Shown here: positions 45,222 through 53,171 of the stretch, one piece after another
Position numbering within the stretch: the first letter of the stretch is position 1
Layout of the letters: the number at the start of each line of letters is the position of its first letter
Assembly: GCA_031552235.1 (NCBI GenBank)
Contig: JAVBMR010000001.1
Coordinates: 1 to 64,000 of the forward strand
Direction: 5' to 3'
Length of the DNA: 64,000 nucleotides
Source of the DNA: WRDF01 sp031552235
Lineage (GTDB): Bacteria; Bacteroidota; Bacteroidia; Bacteroidales; Rikenellaceae
Notes under the pieces: generated by a model
Told to the model about the DNA's origin: nothing
Seen by the model: only the letters and a program-made list of their open reading frames with translations
Databases searched by the model: none
Position numbers and translations under genes: made by a program

Positions 45222-45743
45222 TCAGGCATTGTATTTATGAAAGTTCTCGTTTAATACCTTCATAAGTTCCGCATGGCTTAACCGTGTCGCGCCTGCCGTG
45301 ATATTGAACGGTGATCCGCAGTAATTTACATTGAATTCCATCATTTTTTTCCGAACGGCGCTTTCTTCATTTTCGATCCAGTAATCCGGATTATGTACTT
45401 CGATAACAATAATTTTTGCACTGTTTATCTTAATCTCGGAAAAGCCGTCTATGTTTTTCCACTCTATTCGTTCCGATAACGATTTTTTTGGATTAACATT
45501 TATCCCGATACTGTCAATGATGAGGATCAGTTGATTCTTTACCAACCTCGCGATTGAAACATATATTCCGAAGCCGAAAAACAAAATGCCGGCAATGCCG
45601 ACTATTCTCAGGAAGATAGGATTATACCGCGGCATATTATCAGCGTGCAGGAATATAAAAATTCCACCGGCCACAAAAAGCAGCGAACAGGCCAGTAGCA
45701 AAACCGACTTTTTTTTGCTTGAGTAAATCTCTATTTCCCCCAT
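45222..45743 (-). CDS. STM3941-family membrane protein
   Basis: A 173-residue protein with two membrane segments (about residues 13-33 and 42-63) and a soluble C-terminal part that starts LIIDSIGINVNPKKSLSERIEWKNI, resembling STM3941-type proteins. Role unknown. Its codon use is visibly AT-richer than most genes here (many ATA, TTT, AAA). It begins 4 nt after the stop of the DUF4328-like gene, with which it forms a two-gene unit. Confidence 0.75.
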   Translation of the reverse strand: MGEIEIYSSKKKSVLLLACSLLFVAGGIFIFLHADNMPRYNPIFLRIVGIAGILFFGFGIYVSIARLVKNQLILIIDSIGINVNPKKSLSERIEWKNIDGFSEIKINSAKIIVIEVHNPDYWIENEESAVRKKMMEFNVNYCGSPFNITAGATRLSHAELMKVLNENFHKYNA

Positions 45744-45747
45744 TTTA

Positions 45748-46437
45748 CTATTCTTCCCCGTTGTTTATCTCTTGTTCTTCGTCTTTGATCTGTGCCAATA
45801 ACGGCTCCGCTTTCGAGTAATCTTTGATTATTTTAACCGTAATAATGGCGAGCGGAATGCCTATAATACCCAGTATTATTTGCATGATAGTGATCGTCAC
45901 AAGATTATCTACAGTATCTTCTCCCTGGAGGGTCATCCTGATAACAAATTGTCCGACGACTGCCGAAATTACCCAAAGGGCCCACCACCATCCCAGATAA
46001 GCTGTGGAATAGTCGATTCTTTCGGAAAGCCCCTTTTGTGTGAGAAACTCCCTTGTTTTGACGTATATCTCTTTCATTATTTTGTATGGACGGTACAGGC
46101 TTATGATCGGGACGAACCAACTGCCCGCCGCCCAACCTTCGGAATAAGTGAGGCCGCCGACTTTCCGGTGCAGGTTGAAATAGGCTCTCCTGAACCATTT
46201 TATGAAAGTGACGCACGAAACAATTGAGGCTGCAAAGTAGAGCATGCCGAGTAATCCTTCCCTTATGTCGTTCGCATTGGTCGCTTCGTCGGATACGTAA
46301 CCGCCGCCGATTATGGCTTGAAGTAAATCGTACTGCATGTAACTTGAGATCAGGTTTGCGATCTCCAGCGCCAGAACGATCCATATCCATAGGATCGCAC
46401 TTTTAGCGCGTTGTTCGTTGGGTCTTGTATTTTCCAT
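45748..46437 (-). CDS. DUF4328-like four-pass membrane protein
   Basis: A 229-residue protein with four hydrophobic segments (about residues 15-35, 62-82, 145-167, 180-203). The conserved core FIKWFRRAYFNLHRKVGG, LTYSEGWAAGSWFVPIISLYRPYKIMKEIY is characteristic of DUF4328. It is an inner-membrane protein without known function. Like its coupled neighbour it has lower GC than the window, which may mean recent transfer. Confidence 0.8.
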   Translation of the reverse strand: MENTRPNEQRAKSAILWIWIVLALEIANLISSYMQYDLLQAIIGGGYVSDEATNANDIREGLLGMLYFAASIVSCVTFIKWFRRAYFNLHRKVGGLTYSEGWAAGSWFVPIISLYRPYKIMKEIYVKTREFLTQKGLSERIDYSTAYLGWWWALWVISAVVGQFVIRMTLQGEDTVDNLVTITIMQIILGIIGIPLAIITVKIIKDYSKAEPLLAQIKDEEQEINNGEE

Positions 46438-46459
46438 TTATTCGATTTTTGTTTCCCGT

Positions 46460-46545
46460 CTATTCCCTTTAATCTCGTTCGGCCTTCTTTGAAGGCCGTC
46501 AGGCGCCCCCGAGGGGGGCAGGGGCGCCTGACAGTATTTGTACAG
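46460..46545. repeat. R3-like hairpin repeat
   Basis: TCGGCCTTCTTTGAAGGCCG followed by a GGCGCCCCCGA / GGGGGCAGGGGCGCC double hairpin, nearly the same as 16670-16735. It sits between the methyltransferase and DUF4328 genes, both on the minus strand. Confidence 0.6.
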
Positions 46546-46596
46546 CAGGCTTTATATGCGTCTGCGAGATTCCAAGTCGAAAATGATAGTCCCGTG

Positions 46597-47355
46597 TTAT
46601 TTCCTCACTATGTAAAGTATGTCGCCGCCCAGCGAGTAGTATTCGCGTTCTTCGGGGGTGAAAGACCGCGCGTAGTCGATGGCCTCGACATGGAAGCCTG
46701 CCCGGCCCAGCCGCTCGGGGTAATCCAGCCCGTATTCGCGCAGGTGGTCCCACTGGCCGAACGCCGCTGTCCTGCCTTCGCGGGTGGTGATCGAGGGGTC
46801 TTCGTAGGTCGTTTCGCGGCGGAGGTTTATCGGTACGAGCATTATGCCCCAGCCGCCCGGTTTCATCACGCGGTAGAATTCGCGCATCGCGCGCAGGTCG
46901 TCGCCGACGTGCTCCAGAACGTGGTTGCAGAATATCACGCCGAACTCCCCGTCGGGGAACGGGATGTCCATGATGTCCATTTTCACTTTCGCCAGCGGGC
47001 TGTCGAGGTCGGCGGTTATGTAGTTGTCGCCAAGCTGCTTTTCGAGATATTTGATGAAACATTTTTCCGGAGCTACGTGCAAAAGCTTCGGCTTGCCCAG
47101 GAAAAGGTTCGTTTCCCGTTCCAGGTAGAGCCACATGAGCCTGTGGCGTTCGAGCGAGAAGCAGTTGGGACACAGTGTGTTGGGGCGTTTCACGATGCCG
47201 TAGGGCATGAATTTCCGCGCTTTTTTGCCGCAGACGGGGCACTGCATTTTGTTGCCGGCGTATATGATCCCTGTGAAAAAACCGCCCACTTTCAGTATCC
47301 TGTGCAGGTGGCGGCGCGGGATGAGTTCCCTTACCGTGGTCGTCCAGTTTCCCAT
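46597..47355 (-). CDS. SAM-dependent methyltransferase with N-terminal zinc ribbon
   Basis: A 252-residue protein. Residues about 37-70 hold CPVCGKKARKF and CPNCFSLERHRL, a four-cysteine zinc ribbon. A class I methyltransferase core follows with LLHVAPEKCF and KMDIMDIPFPDGEFGVIFCN, then HVLEHVGDDLRAMREFYRVM and KPGGW. The closing WDHLREYGLDYPERLGRAGF motif is seen in methyltransferases acting on glycans or lipid-linked sugars. The substrate is not certain. The start overlaps the xseB stop by 1 nt. Confidence 0.85.
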   Translation of the reverse strand: MGNWTTTVRELIPRRHLHRILKVGGFFTGIIYAGNKMQCPVCGKKARKFMPYGIVKRPNTLCPNCFSLERHRLMWLYLERETNLFLGKPKLLHVAPEKCFIKYLEKQLGDNYITADLDSPLAKVKMDIMDIPFPDGEFGVIFCNHVLEHVGDDLRAMREFYRVMKPGGWGIMLVPINLRRETTYEDPSITTREGRTAAFGQWDHLREYGLDYPERLGRAGFHVEAIDYARSFTPEEREYYSLGGDILYIVRK

Positions 47356-47552
47356 TACTGTTGGTCTTTAAGTATCTCTTCCACGTCTTCTTCGGCCTTG
47401 CGCAGGCGATCCTTGCAGGATTTGATGAGTTCCGTGGCTCGCTTAACCTGCCCGGCGAGCGTGTCGACGTCCAACTCTTCGTTCGAGAAACGGGCGAGTA
47501 TCTCTTCTATTTCGCGGATCGCCTCGGCGTATCCGGGTGCTTTTTTGCTCAT
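47355..47552 (-). CDS. xseB: Exodeoxyribonuclease VII small subunit
   Basis: A 65-residue helical protein (GYAEAIREIEEILARFSNEE, LDVDTLAGQVKRATELIKSC) typical of XseB, which binds XseA to form ExoVII, a single-strand-specific exonuclease. I take the second ATG (MSKKAP, 47552) because the first (47564) lies within the end of xseA and adds only MNKI. It lies directly after xseA, as in most bacteria, and overlaps the methyltransferase start. Confidence 0.92.
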   Translation of the reverse strand: MSKKAPGYAEAIREIEEILARFSNEELDVDTLAGQVKRATELIKSCKDRLRKAEEDVEEILKDQQ

Positions 47553-47556
47553 TATC

Positions 47557-48867
47557 TTATTCATTTATTTTAGTCACTTTGGCTGCGGCCGACCCGTGGG
47601 CCAGTGTTATTTCGAGCGGTGTGTCGGCCGAAAGCGTCTGGCTGTCCGTCACGGCTTTGCCGTCGTGGCGCACGATGGCGAACCCGAGCGAGAGTATCTT
47701 GTCGGGACTGTGGCCTTCCACGATTTTTTCGGCCATACCAAGCCGCGACCTCTCGCCCGCAAGCAGGCGTTTTGTGCGTTCCCGGAGCGACTGTTCAAGC
47801 CTTTCCAGTCTGCCCCGGTCGCCTGTGAGGGCTTGTTGCTGCCTGCGGACGACCTCTCCCGACAGTCTTTCAAGGCGGATTTCGAGAGAGCGTGTGAACG
47901 AGCGCAGGGTTTGCGAAAGCGCGTATCCGGCTTCGCGCAGGCGGCGGCGCTCTGTGTCCAAAAGTTCATCGCTTGCCTCCGCGACCATGCTTTGTAGCGT
48001 GTCGAGCCAGCCGTCGAATTCGGCGAGCGCCGAGATGAGGAATCCCGCCGCAGCGGTCGGGGTTTTGACGGAATATGCCGCAACGAGGTCGGCTACGCTC
48101 TGGTCTTTATCGTGGCCGATGCCTGTGATGACAGGCAGCGGGAATTGCGCTATGTGGCTGCACAGGCGGTAGGAGTCGAACGCGGCAAGGTCGCTCACGG
48201 CACCACCTCCGCGTATCACGACCGCGACGTCAAAATCTTCGGCCGCTTCCGCCACCTTTTCGAGGGCCTCGATTATCGAGTTCTCCGCCCCCTGTCCCTG
48301 CATGAACGCGTCGAACAGCGTCACGGCGAAGAAATAACCGCTTGATTGCAGCTCGTTCATAAAATCCTGAAACCCTGCGGCATTGCGCGACGACACGACC
48401 GCAATCTTCTGCGCCACGGCAGGCAGTTCGAGCGAACGGTTCATGTCGAAAACGCCCTCCTCCTGCAAACGGGCTATGGTCAGTTGGCGCTGACGCTCCA
48501 TGTCGCCGAGGGTGTAGAGCGGGTCGATGTCGGAGATGACCAGCGACAGGCCGTAAAGTTCGTGGTAGCTGACCGAAACCTTCAGCAGCACGTTCATGCC
48601 AACCGCGATGTCGTTACCGGTTTCGGAGCGGAAGTACGATGCCAGCGCGCCCCACGTGCTGCGCCACGCCACAGCCGACGCCCGCGCCTTGGGAATCTGG
48701 TTGTCGCCCCCTTTTTCCACAAGCTCCATATAGCAGTGGCCCGAGTAGTTGACTTTCAGCTCGCTTATCTCCGCCGTCACCCAGCAGGGCAGGGGCATGG
48801 CCTCTTCGAGCCGCTCCTTGATGATCGTCTGGAGTTTATGTAATGTGGTATGGCTGCGCTGCTCCAT
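47557..48867 (-). CDS. xseA: Exodeoxyribonuclease VII large subunit
   Basis: A 436-residue nuclease. The N-terminal OB fold (residues about 1-105) binds DNA (WVTAEISELKVNYSGHCYME). The catalytic domain shows IAVVSSRNAAGFQDF, VAVVIRGGGAVSDLAAFDS and ITGIGHDKDQSVADLVAA. A C-terminal coiled helix follows. It degrades single-stranded DNA from both ends with XseB and takes part in repair. Together xseA, xseB and the methyltransferase make one minus-strand unit. Confidence 0.95.
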   Translation of the reverse strand: MEQRSHTTLHKLQTIIKERLEEAMPLPCWVTAEISELKVNYSGHCYMELVEKGGDNQIPKARASAVAWRSTWGALASYFRSETGNDIAVGMNVLLKVSVSYHELYGLSLVISDIDPLYTLGDMERQRQLTIARLQEEGVFDMNRSLELPAVAQKIAVVSSRNAAGFQDFMNELQSSGYFFAVTLFDAFMQGQGAENSIIEALEKVAEAAEDFDVAVVIRGGGAVSDLAAFDSYRLCSHIAQFPLPVITGIGHDKDQSVADLVAAYSVKTPTAAAGFLISALAEFDGWLDTLQSMVAEASDELLDTERRRLREAGYALSQTLRSFTRSLEIRLERLSGEVVRRQQQALTGDRGRLERLEQSLRERTKRLLAGERSRLGMAEKIVEGHSPDKILSLGFAIVRHDGKAVTDSQTLSADTPLEITLAHGSAAAKVTKINE

Positions 48868-48952
48868 TGGGCTCTGAAATTGTACAAAGATATAAAAACC
48901 TTTGGGGCGGAATCCTAATTTTTATAATTTAGTGCCTCAAAAGATCATTCAA

Positions 48953-49363
48953 ATGGCAGCGAAGAAATTTTTATCGTGCGTTTTGGCTGTGGCCGCCATG
49001 CTTTTTGTGTCGTGCGCCGACAGCAAACAGAAAGCAATCGATGTGGGCGACAGGTTTATGAAAGCGTATCTCGTGGACGTGGATTTCGGGGTACTCATGA
49101 AATATTCGACCGGCGACGCAAAAAGGCTTGTGGATGAAACTTATGAGGGGCTCGGTCCGGACGGGATCGCCAAAATGCGCCGCGATGCGAAGGAAGCCAT
49201 GGTCATATACAAACTGGACGAAGAGCGATCGGCTTTTACCAAAGGGCTTGTGACGCTTGTTTATGAGGTGCGGGTCGGGCCGGAGTATACCCGGAAATAT
49301 TCCGCGCAGATAGAGCTTTCCGGCGGCCGCGGGGTGTGGAAAGTTTCGTTTTACAGTATTTAA
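48953..49363 (+). CDS. Lipoprotein of unknown function
   Basis: A 136-residue lipoprotein with signal MAAKKFLSCVLAVAAMLFVSC (lipobox VSC). The mature part is small, with alpha and beta pattern (VGDRFMKAYLVDVDFGVLMK, VYEVRVGPEY). It resembles DUF4878-like NTF2-fold lipoproteins, but I am not certain. I start at the ATG at 48953, not at an in-frame TTG that would add 17 residues ahead of the signal. It diverges from xseA. Confidence 0.75.
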   Translation: MAAKKFLSCVLAVAAMLFVSCADSKQKAIDVGDRFMKAYLVDVDFGVLMKYSTGDAKRLVDETYEGLGPDGIAKMRRDAKEAMVIYKLDEERSAFTKGLVTLVYEVRVGPEYTRKYSAQIELSGGRGVWKVSFYSI

Positions 49364-49748
49364 TCTCAGAATTATCCCTTTGGGGCTTGTTGTGTCTTTT
49401 TCGGCTCGCAGCCGGCGGGGGATGTATCGAGTATTTGCGAGATATCAGCCCCCAGCCCGTGGTGGCTGCGGGCTGACGGCTTGCAAAGCAAGCCGAAACC
49501 AAGCCCCAAAGGGATATTTCGTTTAATTTTTGTTTGCAATAATCTTCTTCTGTTGTGCTGTCTGCCGCCGGCGGAGGGCACCGGCAAACCGATATATACA
49601 GGTCGAGCGTGGAGCGGCGGACTGCCGGTTCCGCTTTGCGGAACCGGATTAAAAAATTGTAAATTCCATAAATAAAAAGATGCTTCGCCAGGCATACTTG
49701 GAATTGCACTCGGCTTTTCGTATCTTTGCATACCAATTTTTTTATCAC
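49364..49748. repeat. Intergenic region with R3-like repeat before prfA
   Basis: From 49372, GAATTATCCCTTTGGGGCTTG pairs with CCAAGCCCCAAAGGGATAT near 49510, framing a block of about 150 bp with more hairpins (CCGTGGTGGCTGCGGGCTGA). The next 150 bp have further GC hairpins, then an AT-rich promoter. I see no gene here. Confidence 0.6.
49721..49728 (+). promoter_or_regulatory. -7 promoter element of prfA
   Basis: TATCTTTG lies 21 nt upstream of the ATG at 49749, within the longer frame that begins at 49680, and so supports the shorter start. Confidence 0.6.
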
Positions 49749-50834
49749 ATGGCAGACAACGCTATACTTGCCCGTTTGGAAGGGCTGAGCAATAAGTACC
49801 AGGAGATAGGCAGGCAGATGACCGAGCCGGACGTTATGTCCGACATGAAGCGGTTCATACAGATGAACAAGGAGTACAAGGAGCTTCAGCCGGTTGTGGA
49901 AACGAGCGAAAAGTACCGCCTTGCGATCGCCAACCTGCAGGAAGCAAAAGACGTGTTCGCTAACGAGAAGGACGAGGAGATGAAGGAGATGGCCCGTGAG
50001 GAGATCGCCGACCTCGAACCCAAGATAGAGCAGATGGAAGAAGAGATCAAGCTTCTGCTCATCCCCAAAGACCCGCAGGACGCCAAGAACGCCATACTCG
50101 AAATCCGGGGCGGCGCGGGCGGCGACGAAGCGGCGATATTCGCCGGCGACCTTATGCGCATGTACCTTAAGTATTTCGAAACCAAGGGCTGGAAAGCCGA
50201 GGTGACGAATACCAGCGAGGGATCGTCGGGAGGTTACAAGGAAATCGTGCTCAAAGTGACAGGAGAGAACGTTTACGGTACGCTGAAATACGAAAGCGGC
50301 GTGCACCGCGTGCAGCGCGTGCCGCAGACCGAAACGCAGGGCCGCGTGCATACGTCGGCCTCCTCGGTGGCCGTACTCCCGGAAGCTGAGGAATTCGATA
50401 TAGAGCTGAATATGGGTGATATCCGCAAAGATACCTTCTGCTCGTCGGGCCCCGGCGGGCAGTCGGTCAACACGACCTACTCGGCCATCCGCCTTACGCA
50501 CATACCCACAGGTATCGTGGTGCAGTGCCAGGACCAGAAATCCCACCTCAAGAACTTCGACAAGGCCCTCGAAGAACTCCGTACCCGTATTTTCAACCTC
50601 GAATACGCGAAATACCTCGACGAGATAGCCAGCAAGCGCAAAACCATGGTTTCGACCGGCGACCGCAGCGCCAAGATACGCACTTACAACTATCCGCAGG
50701 GCCGCATCACCGACCACCGCATCAATTACACGGCCTATAACCTGCCTGCGTTCATGGACGGCGACATCCAGGACCTCATAGATAACCTGATAGTTGCCGA
50801 AAACGCGGAACGCCTCAAGGAGAGCGACCTTTAA
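49749..50834 (+). CDS. prfA: Peptide chain release factor 1
   Basis: A 361-residue class I release factor that reads UAA and UAG. The tripeptide anticodon PxT is present as PQT (RVPQTETQGRVHTS), separating it from RF2 (SPF). The peptidyl-tRNA hydrolysis motif GGQ lies in SSGPGGQSVNTTYSA. The helical N-terminal domain (residues 1-90) is as expected. It is followed after 17 nt by a YciI-like gene, probably cotranscribed. Confidence 0.97.
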   Translation: MADNAILARLEGLSNKYQEIGRQMTEPDVMSDMKRFIQMNKEYKELQPVVETSEKYRLAIANLQEAKDVFANEKDEEMKEMAREEIADLEPKIEQMEEEIKLLLIPKDPQDAKNAILEIRGGAGGDEAAIFAGDLMRMYLKYFETKGWKAEVTNTSEGSSGGYKEIVLKVTGENVYGTLKYESGVHRVQRVPQTETQGRVHTSASSVAVLPEAEEFDIELNMGDIRKDTFCSSGPGGQSVNTTYSAIRLTHIPTGIVVQCQDQKSHLKNFDKALEELRTRIFNLEYAKYLDEIASKRKTMVSTGDRSAKIRTYNYPQGRITDHRINYTAYNLPAFMDGDIQDLIDNLIVAENAERLKESDL

Positions 50835-50851
50835 TAGCCGGCGGCTGGGAG

Positions 50852-51142
50852 ATGTTCTTTATAAAACTGACATACGTAAAGCCTGTCGCAGAGGTGGATA
50901 AGGTGCTTGAGCCGCACAGGGATTTCCTGAGGAAGTATTTCGCATCGGGGAACCTCCTGCTCGCAGGCCGCCGGATACCGCGTGTGGGTGGAGTTATGAT
51001 CGGCACCGCCGAAAGCGTGGAACGTATGTGGGAGATCGTTAAAGAAGACCCGTTCCACACGGCAGGGGTCGCCGAGTACGAGATAACCGAATTCGGCGCC
51101 ACTATGCTGGCGGAAGGGCTTGAGAGCCTCGGCGATAAATAA
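50852..51142 (+). CDS. YciI-like protein
   Basis: A 96-residue protein of the YciI/dimeric ferredoxin-like fold. It starts MFFIKLTYVKPVAEVDKVLE followed by HRDFLRKYFASGNLLLAGRR and the EIVKEDPFHTAGVAEYEITEF segment that carries the conserved Asp/His of the family. Its function is not established. It lies 17 nt after prfA. Confidence 0.9.
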   Translation: MFFIKLTYVKPVAEVDKVLEPHRDFLRKYFASGNLLLAGRRIPRVGGVMIGTAESVERMWEIVKEDPFHTAGVAEYEITEFGATMLAEGLESLGDK

Positions 51143-51219
51143 GTGCGGCCGCGGCTTCGGCTGTCACAACTGCTTCGGCTTTGCACATGTGTCCGGAGCT
51201 GTTCCGGAAAATACCGCTT

Positions 51220-51828
51220 ATGAAACGTAGTAAGAAAATAACCGTTTTTTTGGCGGTGATAGTGGCCGTGGGTGTACTGTTGGTGGCGTTTATTCCTTCG
51301 GCTACTTCGACTACTTCGGCCTCGGTTAGCCGAACCCCGGGCGACATCGTAGACAGCCTCGACGGGGTGTATGTTTATTATAACGGCAGCGTGGGCAGCA
51401 CCTACGGGCGCAACACAGCGCCGGACGGTTACAACATAGGGCTGAAATACCAGTGTGTCGAGTTCGTAAAGCGCTATTATTACGAGTATTATGGGCACAA
51501 AATGACCGATTCCTACGGTCACGCGGTCAGTTTCTTCGACCCCAATGTGGCTGACGGCCAAGTCAACAAAAGGCGCGGCCTCACACAATACAAGAACGGG
51601 GGAGCGGTCAAACCGCGGCGCGGCGACCTTGTGGTTTACAGCGGGACGGTTTTCAACCCTTACGGGCATGTGGCAATCGTGGCCGGAGCAACGGCCGGCA
51701 GCATAACCATCATCCAGCAGAACCCCGGCCCCGGAGCAAGTTCGCGCGAAACGTTCGGCCTCAGCCAAAAAGACGGGAAATGGACGGTGGATAACGGTCG
51801 CATACTCGGGTGGTTGCGCAAAGAATGA
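51220..51828 (+). CDS. Secreted CHAP-domain amidase/peptidase
   Basis: A 202-residue protein with a membrane-spanning or signal segment (about residues 8-26, ITVFLAVIVAVGVLLVAF), followed by a CHAP domain. The catalytic Cys is in GLKYQCVEFVKRYYYEYYG, the catalytic His in NPYGHVAIVAG, and the third residue is in TIIQQNPGPG. It probably cuts peptide crosslinks or amide bonds of cell-wall glycopeptides or similar substrates. Upstream in-frame starts at 51181 (TTG) and 51187 (ATG) would add residues before the basic KRSKK; the ATG at 51220 is preferred. It may be cotranscribed with prfA. Confidence 0.85.
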   Translation: MKRSKKITVFLAVIVAVGVLLVAFIPSATSTTSASVSRTPGDIVDSLDGVYVYYNGSVGSTYGRNTAPDGYNIGLKYQCVEFVKRYYYEYYGHKMTDSYGHAVSFFDPNVADGQVNKRRGLTQYKNGGAVKPRRGDLVVYSGTVFNPYGHVAIVAGATAGSITIIQQNPGPGASSRETFGLSQKDGKWTVDNGRILGWLRKE

Positions 51829-51870
51829 TAACACATGCTGGCAGATAACCTGCCGGCGGCTAAAAATAAA

Positions 51871-52175
51871 GCGTTTATCCGCAATTAATACCCATGCGGT
51901 GCAGCCTGCCGCTGGCGACGGGCTCGAACGAGCGGAAAGCGGGGTGCCTTCCGGCACACGGAAAGAGCAGGGATATTAGCACGCACCGGAACGCCTGGAA
52001 GCGAAATAACCTTGACGTTCTACCGGGGTCGCCGTAGCGACCAGCCCGCCGCGTTGGTGGCGGCAGGCTGCCGGTTTCGCTTCTCTCAACCGCCTTCCGG
52101 ATAAAGAAATGCGGCTCGCTCCGCTCGCCGCTACCCGGTAGCATGGACACTTAGAGATAGTTTTGCGGATAAACA
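51871..52175. repeat. R1 repeat element with reversed interior module
   Basis: Left end GCGTTTATCCGCAATTAATACC; right end, on the other strand, ATGTTTATCCGCAAAACTAT. The middle (about 51938-52042) carries, in reverse, the module shared with 21710 and 37672. The outer A-rich flanks (TAAAAA on both sides) hint at a duplication but are not decisive. The 362-bp gap before pyrF has no gene. Confidence 0.7.
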
Positions 52176-52190
52176 TAAAAAATACCAGCT

Positions 52191-53015
52191 ATGACAGCAG
52201 ACCAGATCTTCGGACAGATTCAGAAAAAACGCAGTTTCCTGTGCGTCGGACTCGATACGGATATATGCAAGACGCCGGCCTGCCTCGCCGGGGCGGACGA
52301 TATGCAGTTCGAGTTCAACAAGGCCATAATCGACGCCACGGCGCAGTACACCGTGTGCTACAAGCCCAACCTCGCGTTTTACGAGGAGAACGGCGTCAAA
52401 GGTTGGACGAGCTTCGAAAAAACATGCCGTTACATCCGCGAGAAACATCCCGACATATTCATAATCGCCGATGCAAAGCGTGGCGACATAGGCAACACAT
52501 CGGCAATGTACGCCCGCGCGTTCTTCGAGAACGGGCTGGTCGATGCCGTGACACTCTCGCCATACATGGGCCGCGATACGGTCGAACCTTTCCTCGGATA
52601 TGACGGGAAATGGGCTGTGATACTGGCGCTTACATCGAACCCATCGGCAGACGACTTCGAAATGAAAAAACTCGAAAACGGCCGCAGGGTCTACGAAGAA
52701 GTGTTGGAAGTGTCTTCACAGTGGGGTTCGGTTGACAACACGATGTATGTGGTTGGCGCTACGAAGGCGTTCATGCTCGACGGTATCCGCAAGATGATCC
52801 CCGACCATTTCCTGCTTGTCCCGGGCGTCGGGGCGCAGGGTGGAAGCCTCCAGGACGTCGCCGCATACGGCATGAACAAGCGCTGCGGCCTGCTGGTGAA
52901 CTCCTCGCGCGGGATAATCTATGCCGACTCCACCGAACGCTTCGCCGAAGTGGCAGGGGAGAAAGCCCGGGAAACGCGCGATGAAATGGATAAACTGTTG
53001 AAACTGTACCTTTAG
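52191..53015 (+). CDS. pyrF: Orotidine 5'-phosphate decarboxylase (type 2)
   Basis: A 274-residue TIM-barrel enzyme for the last step of UMP synthesis. Features are SFLCVGLDTD, KPNLAFYEENG, the catalytic IIADAKRGDIGNTSAMYA (Asp-x-Lys-x-x-Asp), LSPYMGRDTVEPF and LLVPGVGAQGG. The length and these motifs place it in the longer type 2 (PyrF2) group used by Bacteroidetes and actinobacteria. The start follows an R1 repeat. Confidence 0.97.
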   Translation: MTADQIFGQIQKKRSFLCVGLDTDICKTPACLAGADDMQFEFNKAIIDATAQYTVCYKPNLAFYEENGVKGWTSFEKTCRYIREKHPDIFIIADAKRGDIGNTSAMYARAFFENGLVDAVTLSPYMGRDTVEPFLGYDGKWAVILALTSNPSADDFEMKKLENGRRVYEEVLEVSSQWGSVDNTMYVVGATKAFMLDGIRKMIPDHFLLVPGVGAQGGSLQDVAAYGMNKRCGLLVNSSRGIIYADSTERFAEVAGEKARETRDEMDKLLKLYL

Positions 53016-53019
53016 TTTC

Positions 53020-53118
53020 TGCGGTTAATTCCCCGCTGCTTGCAGCGCTTGATAAACTCACATTCCGCGGCTTCCTGCCAGTGGCGCGTAGCGCCAACGA
53101 GGACAGGCGGAAGCCAAA
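53020..53118. repeat. R2 dispersed repeat, partial copy
   Basis: TTAATTCCCCGCTGCTTGCA, CGCTTGATAAACTCACATTC and CGCGGCTTCC repeat the beginning of the R2 copies at 6960 and 59880. The 3' half is missing and replaced by a TGGCGCGTAGCGCCA hairpin. Confidence 0.6.
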
Positions 53119-53171
53119 AGAAACTATATAATACATTGCATAAATAAGAGTAATCATTAATCTGAAATACC

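Noticed and set aside
48902..48952. Earlier TTG start for the lipoprotein at 48953
   Set aside because: It would place 17 non-hydrophobic residues ahead of a clear lipoprotein signal.
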